From Nonomuraea roseoviolacea subsp. carminata (lineage in GTDB: Bacteria; Actinomycetota; Actinomycetes; Streptosporangiales; Streptosporangiaceae), in NCBI RefSeq assembly GCF_024172185.1, contig NZ_JAMZEC010000001.1, positions 62,001 through 126,000 of the forward strand: a stretch of DNA of 64,000 nucleotides, given 5' to 3'. Each line of letters opens with the position of its first letter. The stretch's first letter is position 1. The notes beneath the pieces were generated by a model. The model did not search any database. It saw only the letters and a list, made by a program, of their open reading frames with translations, and was not told where the DNA came from. Made by a program: the position numbers and the translations under genes. Of this stretch, positions 7,165 to 17,236 are shown in pieces.

Positions 7165-8571
7165 ATGCATGGAGCAAGCAAGACAACGACGCCACCGCCG
7201 ACCCGGGATCGTTCGACCGCGATCGTGTGGGTGCTCTGCTCGGCCGCGTTCATGGCGATGCTCGACGTGTTCGTGGTGAACGTCGCGTTCAGCACGATCG
7301 GCGAGTCGTACCGGGGCTCCTCGTTGGCGGACCTCAGCTGGGTCCTCAACGGGTACGCGATCGTCTATGCGGCGCTGTTGATTCCCGCCGGACGTTTCTC
7401 GGATCGAGTCGGACGCAAGGCCGGATTCCTGGTCGGCCTCGGCATTTTCACGCTGGCCAGCCTGGCGTGCGCAGTGGCGCCGTCACTGTGGACGCTGGTG
7501 GCGTTCCGGGTTCTGCAGGCCATCGGCGCGGCCGCCCTCACCCCGGCCAGCCTCGGGCTGTTGATCACGGTGCTGCCGCAGGCTAAGGTGCCGGCCGCGG
7601 TGAAGATCTGGGCCACCACGAGTTCCTTCTCCGCGGCCCTGGGCCCCGTCGTCGGCGGGGCGCTGGTCGAGGCGTCCTGGCGCTGGATCTTCCTGATCAA
7701 TCTGCCGGTCGGTGTGGTGGCCGGGATCTCGGCCGTGCGCCTGGTCCCCGATCTGCGGCAGCGGGTGCGGGCGCGGGTGCCCGATCTGCTCGGGGTGGCG
7801 CTGCTGGTCGTGGTGATCGGGGGGCTGTCGCTGGGGCTGGTGAAGAGCAGCGAATGGTCGTGGTCAGGCGGGGCGACCCTCGGCGTCCTGGCCGTCGCGG
7901 CGGCGGGCCTGGTCCTGTTCGTGGTGCGGATGGTGCGGCATCCGGATCCGGTGGTTTCGCCGGCCCTGTTCCGGGTGCCCACGTTCGTGTGGGCCAACGC
8001 CACCGTACTGGCGTTCTGCACCGCGTTCGGCGCGTGGTTCCTCAGTGTCGCCATGTGGCTGGAGAACGCGGCCCGCTTCACCACCATCGAAACGGGGCTC
8101 GCCATCGTGCCCGGGCCGATCATGGTCCCGATCTTCGCGGTGGTCGGCCAACGACTGATCAAGCGGTTGCCGGTGGGGGTCGTCGTGGCGGTGGGCAATC
8201 TGCTGTTCGCCGGCGCGGTGGTACTGCTGCTGGCCACGGCTGCGACACCCGTGCACTACGCCACCGAGGTCCTGCCGGGCTGGATGGTCTCCGGCGTCGG
8301 CATCGGGCTCGCCCTGCCCAGCATGATCGCCTCGGCGGCCGCCGATCTGCCGCCGGACCAGTCCGCCACCGGCAGCGCGGTGGTGAACACCGCGCGCCAG
8401 CTCGGCTACGTGCTGGGCGTCGCCGTTCTGGTCGCCGTCATCGGTTCGCTGAACGTCACCCCCGACCGGTTGCTGACCGCCTTCCGGCACGGCTGGTGGT
8501 TCATCGCCATCGTGGCCGCCGTGAGCGCGGCAACGGCACTCGCCATCACGCCGCGCACCAGCCAGTCGTAA
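7165..8571 (+). CDS. MFS multidrug efflux transporter, DHA2 (EmrB/QacA) family
   Basis: A 468-aa inner-membrane protein with about 14 hydrophobic segments. Motif A is GRFSDRVGRKAGFLVG after the second helix. Motif C-like residues lie in TSSFSAALGPVVGGALVE. The N-terminal SFMALLDVFVVNVA-like signature appears as FMAMLDVFVVNVAF. Family members export drugs by proton antiport. A GAGGAG ribosome site stands 7 nt before the ATG. It is divergent from a TetR gene and carries a TetR-type operator in its promoter, so expression is probably induced by a substrate. Confidence 0.9.
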   Translation: MHGASKTTTPPPTRDRSTAIVWVLCSAAFMAMLDVFVVNVAFSTIGESYRGSSLADLSWVLNGYAIVYAALLIPAGRFSDRVGRKAGFLVGLGIFTLASLACAVAPSLWTLVAFRVLQAIGAAALTPASLGLLITVLPQAKVPAAVKIWATTSSFSAALGPVVGGALVEASWRWIFLINLPVGVVAGISAVRLVPDLRQRVRARVPDLLGVALLVVVIGGLSLGLVKSSEWSWSGGATLGVLAVAAAGLVLFVVRMVRHPDPVVSPALFRVPTFVWANATVLAFCTAFGAWFLSVAMWLENAARFTTIETGLAIVPGPIMVPIFAVVGQRLIKRLPVGVVVAVGNLLFAGAVVLLLATAATPVHYATEVLPGWMVSGVGIGLALPSMIASAAADLPPDQSATGSAVVNTARQLGYVLGVAVLVAVIGSLNVTPDRLLTAFRHGWWFIAIVAAVSAATALAITPRTSQS

Positions 8572-8633
8572 CCGGTGAAAATTCTGTCGGCCGATGTCGG
8601 TGATCCCACCCGGGACAGGCGACTCCAGTTCCG

Positions 8634-9041
8634 TCACACCGCGTTGCCGAGCACGCGTTGCGGCGTGATCCGGATCACCACGCGAACCCTCTCCGGGGGA
8701 AGCCGGAGGTACTCCTCTCCGCCGCCGGAGCCCTCATACTTCTCCGCCAGCGTTGCCGCCAGCCGCCTTCCCTCGTCTTCGGCGACCGTCGCCAACCCGC
8801 GAACCTCTACGTATCTGTCGGGATCCGAAAGGTCGAACACGCTGAGACTGGCGCGCGGATCCCGTTCCAGGTTCAGGACCTTGCGCCTTCCGGCCTCGGA
8901 CGAGATGACCACATCGTCACCGTCGGTACCCACCCAGACGACGGAAGTCTGAGGGCTGCCGTCGGGATTGAGCGTGGCGAGGATACCGATGTTGGGGCCG
9001 TCGAGGATGTCGCGTGCGGAGCGACTGAGAGGAACGCTCAT
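8634..9041 (-). CDS. F420-dependent PPOX-class oxidoreductase (TIGR03618-like)
   Basis: A 135-aa protein from the ATG at 9041; the frame opens further upstream but that part has no family features. A split-barrel flavin-type fold is shown by NIGILATLNPDGSPQTSVVW, VISSEAGRRKVLNLERDPRA and YVEVRGLATVAEDEGRRLA, the pattern of actinobacterial F420/FMN-dependent PPOX-class enzymes. These reduce quinones or aflatoxin-like lactones or bind F420. The exact cofactor cannot be decided here. It is monocistronic. Confidence 0.8.
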   Translation of the reverse strand: MSVPLSRSARDILDGPNIGILATLNPDGSPQTSVVWVGTDGDDVVISSEAGRRKVLNLERDPRASLSVFDLSDPDRYVEVRGLATVAEDEGRRLAATLAEKYEGSGGGEEYLRLPPERVRVVIRITPQRVLGNAV

Positions 9042-9256
9042 GATCGAGAGCTTACGAGCCGAGAGCGGCCGGCGCGGCCCACCTGGGTGAACCCGCTCGC
9101 CTCGGACGCTCTGGTCGATGCCTATCGGCTGACCGAGGCCGCGCCGGCACTCCGAGAGCGCCTGGCCGCCGCCAGAGCCCACGACCGCGTCGGCGGACGG
9201 CGCCGAGCGCCCGCCGCCACGAGACCGGCGCTGAGGCTGACTCCCCTCTTTCTGGG

Positions 9257-10126
9257 TCACCGGTTCTGCTTGCCGATGACGTCGGTCAAGGGTGTGGCCG
9301 GACGGCCGGTCAGGAGGGGGACGGCGTCGCTGAGGCCGTCGAGTTCGCCGGCGGCGATGGCGGTGTAGGTGGAGACCCAGGCGTCGACCTGCCAGGCAGG
9401 GGCGCCGTAGACGGCGCGGGAGCGGTATGCCTCCTCCACCGTCTCCGGCTGGTAGGTGATGGTGCGGCCGGTGGCCTGCGACAGGACGGCGGCGATCTCC
9501 TCCATGTCGAGGGCATGCGGACCGGTCAGGTCGTAGGTGACTCCGGCGTGCCCCGCCGGGTCGGTGAGGACGGCGACCGCGGCGTCGGCGATGTCGTCCT
9601 GGGCCACGACCGCGGCCCGGCCGCGCGCAGCCGGGCCGCGGATGACGCCGTCGTCGCCGACCAGGCCGGGCATGAAGTCAGCGTACAGGTTGTCGCGCAG
9701 GAAGGTGAAGGCCAGGCCGGTGGCGCGGATGTGCTGCTCGGTGGCCCAGTGGTCGCGGGCCAGGGTGAACGTGGCCTGCGGTGCGGCGCCGTAGAAGGAG
9801 ATGTACACCAGGTGGGCGATGCCGGCCTCGGCGGCGACGTCGATGAAGGCGCGGTGCTGCCGCAGTCGGTCGGGGCTTTCGGAGGCCGAGACCATCAGCA
9901 CCGTCTGGACGCCGCGCATGGCGGCCGCCGCGGCGTCGCGGTCGGTGTAGCCGGCGCGGGCGACGGCGGCGCCGGGCAAGCGCGGGGCGCGGGCGGGGTC
10001 GCGCACCAGCAGCAGTTGCGGGAGGCCGGCGGCGGCCAGGCGGTGGGCCACGCGCCTGCCGAGCCGGCCGGTGGCACCGGTGACCGCGATCGTCGCACCG
10101 TCGGGGCGGGTGGGCTGACCGGTCAT
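9257..10126 (-). CDS. NmrA-like NAD(P)H-binding oxidoreductase
   Basis: A 289-aa protein from the ATG at 10126, with GGAAGG about 13 nt upstream. The Rossmann glycine motif is TIAVTGATGRLGRRVAHRLA near the N terminus, then LVRDPARAPRLPGA and a YISFYGAAP region without a canonical SDR YxxxK. The C-terminal AYRSRAVYGAPAWQVDAWVS is typical of the NmrA/QOR2 group of atypical SDRs, which sense or use NAD(P)H. No operon partner. Substrate unknown. Confidence 0.8.
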   Translation of the reverse strand: MTGQPTRPDGATIAVTGATGRLGRRVAHRLAAAGLPQLLLVRDPARAPRLPGAAVARAGYTDRDAAAAAMRGVQTVLMVSASESPDRLRQHRAFIDVAAEAGIAHLVYISFYGAAPQATFTLARDHWATEQHIRATGLAFTFLRDNLYADFMPGLVGDDGVIRGPAARGRAAVVAQDDIADAAVAVLTDPAGHAGVTYDLTGPHALDMEEIAAVLSQATGRTITYQPETVEEAYRSRAVYGAPAWQVDAWVSTYTAIAAGELDGLSDAVPLLTGRPATPLTDVIGKQNR

Positions 10127-10369
10127 GGGCGGGTCATTTCCTTCCGGGTGGATCGGGCGAGCGGATCGTCGCTTGGCCGTCGTACGGGGTGTTCCGCAGG
10201 GGAACGGGGCCAACCCCGCCGCATCGGCCGTCCGGCCGCTGCGCCGTCGAGGTCGTGGGGACACGCGCCGGCCTCCCGGATCGAACGCACGGCGCATCGA
10301 CGACCCCGGCAGAGGCGTGGTCCACGTGCCGCACGAGCCGGTGGCCGCGGATCAGCCCGACGCCGCTGC

Positions 10370-11002
10370 TCATGTCGTGCTCCACGTCGCGGATGCGGAC
10401 CAGTTGGGCGAACGGCCCAGGATCGCCACGATCTGATCCAGCCGCGACCCGCCCGGCGGCGGGAGCGCCGGCGCGAAGGCCGCCCCGGGCGCGAGCCGCG
10501 CCTCTCCCCCGGGTACGGCCTCGGCCACGGCGAGGGCGACCTCCAGCAGGTCCGGGCCGAAATCGACGTCGACGCCCAGGGACTTGGCCAGATCCCACGA
10601 ATGCACCACATAGTCGATGAAGTGGAAGCTGATCGCGCGCGCCCCGGGGAAGGGGCTGCCGCTGCTGAACTCGGGCAGCGGGAACATGCGCTCCAGCACG
10701 TCGTCGGCGGCGAAGGCCGCCAGGACGTGTTCGGCCGAGGCCCGATAGCTCGCCACGGGGTCGTCGCCGAGGGAACGCAGCTTCCACCGGGCCGGATCGC
10801 CGTCCCCCCGGGACGCCGCGGCGAAGCCGTAGTGCTGGGTGGCCATGTGCGCGAGCAGGCCGTACACGGTCCATCCGAGACAGGGCGTCGGCCGGGACAG
10901 GTCAGCCGGCCGCACCTGGGCTGCCAGCTCGACGCTGGTGCGCACAGCTTGCGCGTCGAGCGCGACGATGTCGGCCTTCGCCACCGGATCATTTATATGC
11001 AT
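10370..11002 (-). CDS. TIGR03086-type DinB-like metal-binding protein
   Basis: A 210-aa protein of the mycothiol-dependent maleylpyruvate-isomerase-like/DinB fold. The signatures are PTPCLGWTVYGLLAHMATQH near residues 39-58, with a conserved metal-ligand His, and FHFIDYVVHSWDLAKSLG, with two more. It ends after the usual GRSPNW. Relatives bind a divalent metal and may use mycothiol. The start lies inside the 27-bp dyad shared with the divergent MarR gene, so that regulator probably controls it. Confidence 0.8.
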   Translation of the reverse strand: MHINDPVAKADIVALDAQAVRTSVELAAQVRPADLSRPTPCLGWTVYGLLAHMATQHYGFAAASRGDGDPARWKLRSLGDDPVASYRASAEHVLAAFAADDVLERMFPLPEFSSGSPFPGARAISFHFIDYVVHSWDLAKSLGVDVDFGPDLLEVALAVAEAVPGGEARLAPGAAFAPALPPPGGSRLDQIVAILGRSPNWSASATWSTT

Positions 11003-11021
11003 TCGCCTATGATGTGCATAT
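10995..11021. promoter_or_regulatory. 27-bp dyad between divergent genes, candidate MarR operator
   Basis: Perfect 7-bp arms ATATGCA (10995-11001) and TGCATAT (11015-11021) flank 13 nt in an AT-rich patch. It overlaps the start of the minus-strand DinB-like gene and precedes the plus-strand MarR gene. Confidence 0.5.
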
Positions 11022-11053
11022 GCTTATCGTCTGTCAACGGTTATCGTGGAGCC

Positions 11054-11536
11054 GTGACGGGCCGCCGCGACCTCGCCGAGATGCTGCACCCCCTCCTGCA
11101 GTCGCTCATCGCGGCGGAGCTGCCGGTGCTGGCGGCGCACGGGGTCTCCATGTGGGGCTACACCGTGCTCGGCGCCCTGGACGATGGATCCGTACGCACC
11201 CAGGCCGCCCTGGCCGAAGCGATCGGCGCCGACAAGACCCGCATCATCGGCACCCTCGACAAACTCCAGGCGGCCGGCCTGATCAGCCGCGAACCCGATC
11301 CGCACGACCGCCGCGCCAGGATCCTCGCGATCACCGCCGAGGGCCGCCGGGTGCGCCGATCGGTGCGAGCCGAGATCCAGGCAGGCGAGGAGCGCCTGCT
11401 CGCGCGTCTGCCCGAGGCCGACCGCCACGGCTTCCTGCGCGCCCTGCAGGCGCTCCACGAACTGCCCCGCGAACAGATCACTGACAAATCCCCCCTCGAC
11501 CGGCGGCCCATGCAGCGATCGACCACCCCGACCTGA
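11054..11536 (+). CDS. MarR family transcriptional regulator
   Basis: A 160-aa regulator from the GTG at 11054, with GGAG 5 nt upstream. An ATG at 10997 would add 19 residues encoded by the operator dyad, so I prefer the GTG. The winged helix is shown by VSMWGYTVLGALDDGSVRTQ, AALAEAIGADKTRIIGTLDK, LQAAGLISREPDPHDRRAR and ILAITAEGRRVRR, the classic DxRxR wing of MarR proteins. Divergent from the DinB-like gene, its likely target. Confidence 0.9.
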   Translation: MTGRRDLAEMLHPLLQSLIAAELPVLAAHGVSMWGYTVLGALDDGSVRTQAALAEAIGADKTRIIGTLDKLQAAGLISREPDPHDRRARILAITAEGRRVRRSVRAEIQAGEERLLARLPEADRHGFLRALQALHELPREQITDKSPLDRRPMQRSTTPT

Positions 11537-11670
11537 CATCCGCGCGGCGCCGGATGCACCACTGGAAGGGGATCTCCGTGGCGAAGGTCGTCGGACGGGT
11601 GCTCAGCAGCGAGAGTCCACAGCGGGGCACGCCGCGCTGATCGAGCGCCACGGGCGGACATAATCGGCGC

Positions 11671-12252
11671 GTGCACATCCTGTCCTCGGCCGAACCCGAC
11701 ACCCCGGACGACCTGCGCGCCCAGGTGGTGGCCTTGCACGACCAGGCATGGCCTCCCGGAGACCCCTCCGAAGCGGGCGACATCGCTCCCACCCACGATC
11801 CCCGCCTGCAGCCGCTGTCCATGCTGCTCGTGAACGACGGCCAGGTGCTCGCCGCGCTCGACATCCTGTCCAAGGACATCACCCACGACGGCCGGCGGTT
11901 CCGAGCCGGCGGCCTGAGCACCGTGGTGACGCGTGAAGAGAGCCGCGGGCAAGGCCACGGCCGCCGCCTGGTGACGGCCGCGCACGAGGTCCTGGCCGGC
12001 TCGGGTGCGGACCTTGGCCTGTTCACCTGCGATGCACCCCTGCAAGCTTTCTACGAGAGCGCCGGCTGGCATGTGCTCCCAGGCGCGGTCCTCATCGGCG
12101 GCACACCCGACAACCCGTTCCCCAGCGATCGGCCCGGCTTCGACAAGGTGACCATGGCCGACTTCTTCACCGACCGGGCTCGGCGTCATCAGGCGGCTTT
12201 CCGGCACTCCCGCATCGAGCTCTATCCAGGCGAGATCGACAAGCTCTGGTAG
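11671..12252 (+). CDS. GNAT family N-acetyltransferase
   Basis: A 193-aa protein from a GTG start. The acetyl-CoA-binding motif is VTREESRGQGHGRRLV with the R-G-Q-G-H-G loop, followed by the helix TAAHEVLAGSGADLGLFTC and the C-terminal strand FYESAGWHV. The layout resembles aminoglycoside N(2')-acetyltransferase-like proteins, but the substrate cannot be assigned. Monocistronic. Confidence 0.85.
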   Translation: MHILSSAEPDTPDDLRAQVVALHDQAWPPGDPSEAGDIAPTHDPRLQPLSMLLVNDGQVLAALDILSKDITHDGRRFRAGGLSTVVTREESRGQGHGRRLVTAAHEVLAGSGADLGLFTCDAPLQAFYESAGWHVLPGAVLIGGTPDNPFPSDRPGFDKVTMADFFTDRARRHQAAFRHSRIELYPGEIDKLW

Positions 12253-12704
12253 CGCCGAGACCCGCAAGACAGATACCCCGGCCCGGCGGAGCGCGTTGAC
12301 ACTGCTGGGAGCATGGGGTCGTGACGGAGATCGAGCCGATCGGATCGCCTGGGAGGCCGACGAGGCGCGGGTCACCCCTGAGGTGACCGCCCACCACACC
12401 GGGCTGTGGGCCATGGCGTGGCGGGCGCGGTCGGCCCGCTGGCTGTTGCGCAACCGCAGGACGCTGGTCAACGCACTCACTGCCTGACGGGCATCACCAG
12501 CGCGCGGGACCGGTCCGACATCGTGCTGAGGTTGCGGGCGATCGCGCGCGGCCTTGGATAAGAACAACGCCAAAAAGTGCGGCGTAACATGTCCAAAATC
12601 TTGCGAATCGGACAGATCTGACGTTAACGGTATGGTCTCGACGCTTGACCTGCTCCCGAGCGCGTATGTGAAATATCACACACCACTCACTCGAGGAGAG
12701 TCTC
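12253..12704. other. 452-bp intergenic stretch upstream of the branched-chain amino acid operon
   Basis: Bases 12296-12487 hold a 63-codon frame with coding-like third positions (ending LWAMAWRARSARWLLRNRRT) but no ribosome site or recognisable family; it could be a small gene or a fragment. The AT-richer part from 12565 probably holds the promoter of the liv genes. It contains TGTGA-AATA-TCACA (12667-12680), a short dyad, and GAGGAGA before the ATG at 12705. Confidence 0.4.
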
Positions 12705-13847
12705 ATGCGCAAGACGCACATCCTCTCCCTGGCCGTAACCGCGATGATGCTGGCGGGATGTGGACAGGGTCTCCTTGGCAATGGAGGCGGCGCCCAGGAC
12801 GAGGCCAAGGGCCCCATCCGCCTCGGCATGCTCGTCCCGCAGTCAGGCAGCGAGGCCGCGATCGGCCCCTATATGACCAACGCGGCCCAGCTGGCCATCG
12901 ACGAGATCAACGCCAAGGGCGGCGTCCTCGGCAGGCAGCTCCAGCTGAAGGCCGCCGACGACGCCTGCGACGCCCAGACGGCCGTCGCAGCCGCCAACAA
13001 GGTGGTCACCGAGGGCGTCGAGGTGTCCATCGGCGGATACTGCTCCGGCGCCACGCTGCCCACGTTGCCGGTGTTCGGCAAGGCGAACATTCCGATGATC
13101 ATCCCTGCGGCCAACTCGCAGGAACTGGTCGACCAGAAGCTGAAGCACGTCTTCCTGATCAACGGCACCGGCACCCAGCAGGCCGAGGCGGCCAGCAAGT
13201 GGATCGCCAAGCAGGGCGCCACCAGGGTCGCGCTCATGCACGACAACACGAGCTACTCCAAGGACATCGCGGTCCGCACCCAGCCGCTGCTGGGCGACAA
13301 GGCTGTCATCACCGAGGCCGTCACGCCCAAGGAGAGCGACTACAGCGCCAACATCCACAACGTCCTGCAGAAGAAGCCCGACTTCGTCTACTGGACGGGC
13401 TACTTCCAGGAGGGCGGCCTGATCATCAGGCAGCTCCGCCAGGCGGGGTTCAAGGGCTCGATCATGGTGGGCGACGGCTCGGTCTCCGCCAAGCTCGGTG
13501 AGATCGCGGGGCCCGAGGTGGACGGCGTCTTCGCCACCATGACGCCGATCCCCGACACGCTGCCCGAGGCCAAGGGCTGGATCGACTCCTACACCAAGAA
13601 GTTCGGCTCGGCTCCCGGCCCGTACTCCAACCAGGCCTACGATGCCGTGCGGCTCGCCGCCGAGGCGATCACCAAGGCGGGCTCCACCGACGGCGCCAAG
13701 GTCATCTCGGCGCTGGAGGGGATCGACGGCTTCACGATGTTCTCCGGGCCGTTGAAGTTCACCCCCGAGCACACGCTCTCCGCCGGAGGTTTCCAGATCC
13801 TGGTGTGGAAGGGTGGCAAGTTCGCCCTGCAGGACGCCCTGTCATGA
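12705..13847 (+). CDS. Branched-chain amino acid ABC transporter substrate-binding lipoprotein
   Basis: A 380-aa type I periplasmic-binding-fold protein. A lipoprotein signal with lipobox LAGC places the acylated Cys at residue 19. The ligand domain shows GMLVPQSGSEAAIGPYMTNA, ELAID-like LAIDEINAKGGVLGRQ and GGYCSGATLPTLPVFGKANI, typical of LivJ/LivK/UrtA proteins. It captures an amino acid or amide outside the membrane for LivHMGF. A GAGGAGA ribosome site precedes the ATG, and its stop overlaps the livH start (ATGA). Since a urease operon is in the same window, a urea-specific (Urt) role was considered, but nothing in the sequence favours it over amino acids. Confidence 0.9.
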   Translation: MRKTHILSLAVTAMMLAGCGQGLLGNGGGAQDEAKGPIRLGMLVPQSGSEAAIGPYMTNAAQLAIDEINAKGGVLGRQLQLKAADDACDAQTAVAAANKVVTEGVEVSIGGYCSGATLPTLPVFGKANIPMIIPAANSQELVDQKLKHVFLINGTGTQQAEAASKWIAKQGATRVALMHDNTSYSKDIAVRTQPLLGDKAVITEAVTPKESDYSANIHNVLQKKPDFVYWTGYFQEGGLIIRQLRQAGFKGSIMVGDGSVSAKLGEIAGPEVDGVFATMTPIPDTLPEAKGWIDSYTKKFGSAPGPYSNQAYDAVRLAAEAITKAGSTDGAKVISALEGIDGFTMFSGPLKFTPEHTLSAGGFQILVWKGGKFALQDALS

Positions 13848-14737
13848 CCCAGCTCGTCTGGAACGGCCTGTTCGTCGGCTCGTTCTACGCTCTGGTGGCG
13901 CTGGGCTACAGCATGGTCTACGGCATCATCAAACTGCTCAACTTCGCTCACGGCGATCTCTACATGCTCGGCGCCTTCAGCGGCTTCGCCGTCCTGGCCG
14001 CGCTGGGCGGGGTCTCCACCGCGATGACGCTGCCTGTGCTGCTGGCCGTCCTGCTGCTGACCATGGTGAGCACCGGCCTGGCGGGCGTGGCCCTGGAGCG
14101 GGTGGCCTACCGCCCGCTGCGCGGCGCGCCCCGCCTGTCGCTGCTCATCACGGCCGTCGGCGCGTCCTTCGCGATCGAGTACGGCATGCGCATCGTCGCC
14201 GGCCCGGACCCCCAGGTCTACCCGGTACGGCTCAGCGGTACCGCGTTCGAGGTGTTCGGCGCCTCGCTCACCCTGCCGCAGCTCGTGCTCATCGGCGTCG
14301 CCGTCGTCCTCATGGTCGGTCTCCATCTCCTGGTCGCCAAGACCCGCGAGGGCAGGGCCATGCGGGCGATCGCCCTCGACCCGCGCACCAGCTCGCTGAT
14401 GGGCATCGACGTCAACGCCGTCATCTCCAGGACCTTCTTCATCGGCTCCGCGCTGGCGGGCGCCGCGGGCGTGATGGCCGGCGCCTACTACGGGAAGATC
14501 GACTTCCTGATGGGCTTCCTCATCGGGCTGAAGGCCTTCACCGCGGCGGTCATCGGCGGCATCGGCAACATCCCCGGCACCATGCTCGGCGGCCTCGTGC
14601 TCGGCCTGCTGGAGTCGTTCGGCACCTACTGGCTCGGCGGCGAGTGGCGGGACGTGTTCGCCTTCGGCGTGCTGATCCTCTTCCTGACCGTGAGACCGAC
14701 GGGTCTGCTCGGCGAGCGCGTCACGGAGCGGGTGTGA
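13844..14737 (+). CDS. livH: Branched-chain amino acid ABC transporter permease LivH
   Basis: A 297-aa integral membrane protein with about eight helices. Family signatures are LVALGYSMVYGIIKLLNFAH near the N terminus and FTAAVIGGIGNIPGTMLGGL near the C terminus, the cytoplasmic coupling loop region that contacts LivG/LivF. The ATG at 13844 overlaps the preceding stop (ATGA). An upstream in-frame start at 13805 would run through the preceding gene and is unlikely. Confidence 0.92.
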   Translation: MTQLVWNGLFVGSFYALVALGYSMVYGIIKLLNFAHGDLYMLGAFSGFAVLAALGGVSTAMTLPVLLAVLLLTMVSTGLAGVALERVAYRPLRGAPRLSLLITAVGASFAIEYGMRIVAGPDPQVYPVRLSGTAFEVFGASLTLPQLVLIGVAVVLMVGLHLLVAKTREGRAMRAIALDPRTSSLMGIDVNAVISRTFFIGSALAGAAGVMAGAYYGKIDFLMGFLIGLKAFTAAVIGGIGNIPGTMLGGLVLGLLESFGTYWLGGEWRDVFAFGVLILFLTVRPTGLLGERVTERV

Positions 14738-15711
14738 ACGAGACCAAAGCCCCCGAAGCCCCTCGCAAGCTCGGCGCCGCAGCCCCCAGGACCAGGCTGT
14801 CCAAGCTGTTCGACAACCGCTGGGCCGGCCTGGCAGGACTGCTCGTCGCGCTGCTCGCGCCGTTCGTGAACGCGAGCAACTACGCACTGTCCATCATGAC
14901 CAGCGCGGCGATCTTCGCGATGCTCGCCTCGGGCCTGAACATCGTGGTCGGCTACACCGGCCTGCTCGACCTGGGTTACGCGGCCTTCTTCGCGGTCGGC
15001 GCCTACACCAGCGGGGTCCTGGCGACCCGCTTCGACCTGCCGCTGCTGGTCACCGTGCCCGCCGTCATCGTGGTCACGGTCATCGCCGGGATCATCATCG
15101 GCGCGCCGACGCTGCGGCTGCGCAGCGACTACCTCGCCATCGTCACGCTGGGCTTCGGCGAGATCATCCGGATCACCGCCAACAACCTGCCCGTCACGGG
15201 CGGCCCCTCGGGCATCTACGGCATCCCGAGCCTGACCGACAGCCCGGTGACCTTCTACTACGTCACCGTGGCGATCGTCGCGATCGCGATCATCGGCGCC
15301 TCGCGCCTGGGCAGGTCGCGGCTGGGCCGGGCGATGCGCTTCGTGCGCGAGGACGAGGACGCCGCCGAGGCGACAGGCGTGCACACCTACCGGGTCAAGC
15401 TGGCCGCCTACATCGCGGGCGCGGTCTGGGGCGGCCTCGCGGGCGTGCTGTTCGCCGGCCACCTGTCGGCGATCTCGCCCAACAGCTTCACCTTCCTGCA
15501 GTCGGCGCTCGTCCTGATGGCCGTGGTCCTCGGCGGCATGGGCTCGGTGCCCGGCGTCGTGCTCGGCGCGATCGTCATCAGCCTGCTGCCCGAACTGCTG
15601 CGCGGCGTGGCCGACTACCGGTACTTCGTCTTCGGGGTGCTGCTGATCATCGTGATGCTCGTCAGGCCGCAGGGTCTGTGGCCCGCTCGTTCGAAGGAGG
15701 CCCTCAAGTGA
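14734..15711 (+). CDS. livM: Branched-chain amino acid ABC transporter permease LivM
   Basis: A 325-aa permease starting at a GTG that overlaps the livH stop (GTGA). After about 30 polar residues come 8-10 membrane helices. LivM hallmarks are ASGLNIVVGYTGLLDLGYAA and SDYLAIVTLGFGEIIRITAN, with a C-terminal coupling region LMAVVLGGMGSVPGVVLGAI. It forms the heterodimeric channel with LivH. Confidence 0.92.
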   Translation: MNETKAPEAPRKLGAAAPRTRLSKLFDNRWAGLAGLLVALLAPFVNASNYALSIMTSAAIFAMLASGLNIVVGYTGLLDLGYAAFFAVGAYTSGVLATRFDLPLLVTVPAVIVVTVIAGIIIGAPTLRLRSDYLAIVTLGFGEIIRITANNLPVTGGPSGIYGIPSLTDSPVTFYYVTVAIVAIAIIGASRLGRSRLGRAMRFVREDEDAAEATGVHTYRVKLAAYIAGAVWGGLAGVLFAGHLSAISPNSFTFLQSALVLMAVVLGGMGSVPGVVLGAIVISLLPELLRGVADYRYFVFGVLLIIVMLVRPQGLWPARSKEALK

Positions 15712-16467
15712 CGCTCCTGGAGGTGAGCGAGCTCCGCCTGGCCTTCGGTGGGCTGCTGGCCATCGACGGCCTCAGCTTCTCGGTGGGCGAGGCTGAGATC
15801 GTCTCGGTCATCGGCCCGAACGGCGCGGGCAAGACCTCCGCCTTCAACTGCGTGACCGGCTTCTACCGGCCCACGGGCGGCACGATCACCTTCGACGGCC
15901 ATTCGCTGCTCGGCAAGCGGCCCTCGGCTGTGGCCGCGGCCGGCATCAGCCGGACCTTCCAGAACCTGCGGCTGTTCGGCGAGCTGTCCGTGCTCGACAA
16001 CGTCCGCGCGGGCAGCCACCTGCGGCTGAGGCAGAGCGTCTTCGACGCGCTCCTGCACACTCCGCGCTACCGCCGCACCGAACGCGAGTGCACCGCCGAG
16101 GCCAACCACTGGCTGGACTTCGTCGGCCTGCGCGGCGACCGCTACTCGGAGGCCCGCAACCTGCCGTACGGTGAACAGCGCCGCGTGGAGATCGCCCGCG
16201 CGCTGGCCCGCGAGCCGCGCCTGCTGCTGCTCGACGAGCCCGCCGCGGGGCTCAACCACGCGGAGAAGACCGAGATGCTGGACCTGATCAGGCGCATCCG
16301 CGACCTCGGCGTCGCGATCGTGCTGATCGAGCATGACATGGGGCTGGTCATGCAGGTCTCCGAACGGATCGTGGTGCTCAACTTCGGCAAGGAGATCGCC
16401 GACGGCAGCCCCGAAGAGGTGCGCCGCGACGCCGCCGTCATCGAGGCCTACCTGGGGAGCGACACCC

Positions 16468-16475
<8 letters not shown>
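15708..16475 (+). CDS. livG: Branched-chain amino acid ABC transporter ATP-binding protein LivG
   Basis: A 255-aa ATPase. Walker A is GPNGAGKT, the signature is the LivG-type LPYGEQRRVEIARAL rather than LSGGQ, Walker B is LLLLDEPAAGLN, and the switch is IEHDM. The GTG at 15708 overlaps the livM stop (GTGA), so I prefer it to the ATG at 15678 inside livM. Confidence 0.93.
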
Positions 16476-17175
<700 letters not shown>

Positions 17176-17195
17176 TCCGGCGGTCGGCCATCACA

Positions 17196-17229
17196 CCGGC
17201 GGCGAGTCGTTCAGAATCGTCGCCGGCGG
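17196..17229. terminator. Hairpin between convergent livF and the membrane-protein gene
   Basis: Arms CCGGCGGCGA (17196-17205) and TCGCCGGCGG (17220-17229) pair at 9 of 10 positions around a 14-nt loop. There is no T-run, as is common in high-GC actinomycetes. The position suggests a shared bidirectional terminator. Confidence 0.5.
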
Positions 17230-17236
17230 GATCTCG

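Noticed and set aside
9042..9256. Fragment reading WVNPLASDALVDAYRLTEAA on the plus strand
   Set aside because: Looks coding-like but has no start signal and I could not link it to a family; too short to call a pseudogene.
12667..12680. TGTGA-AATA-TCACA as a CRP-type site before the liv operon
   Set aside because: CRP sites have a 6-nt spacer; here it is 4. Kept only as a possible dyad.
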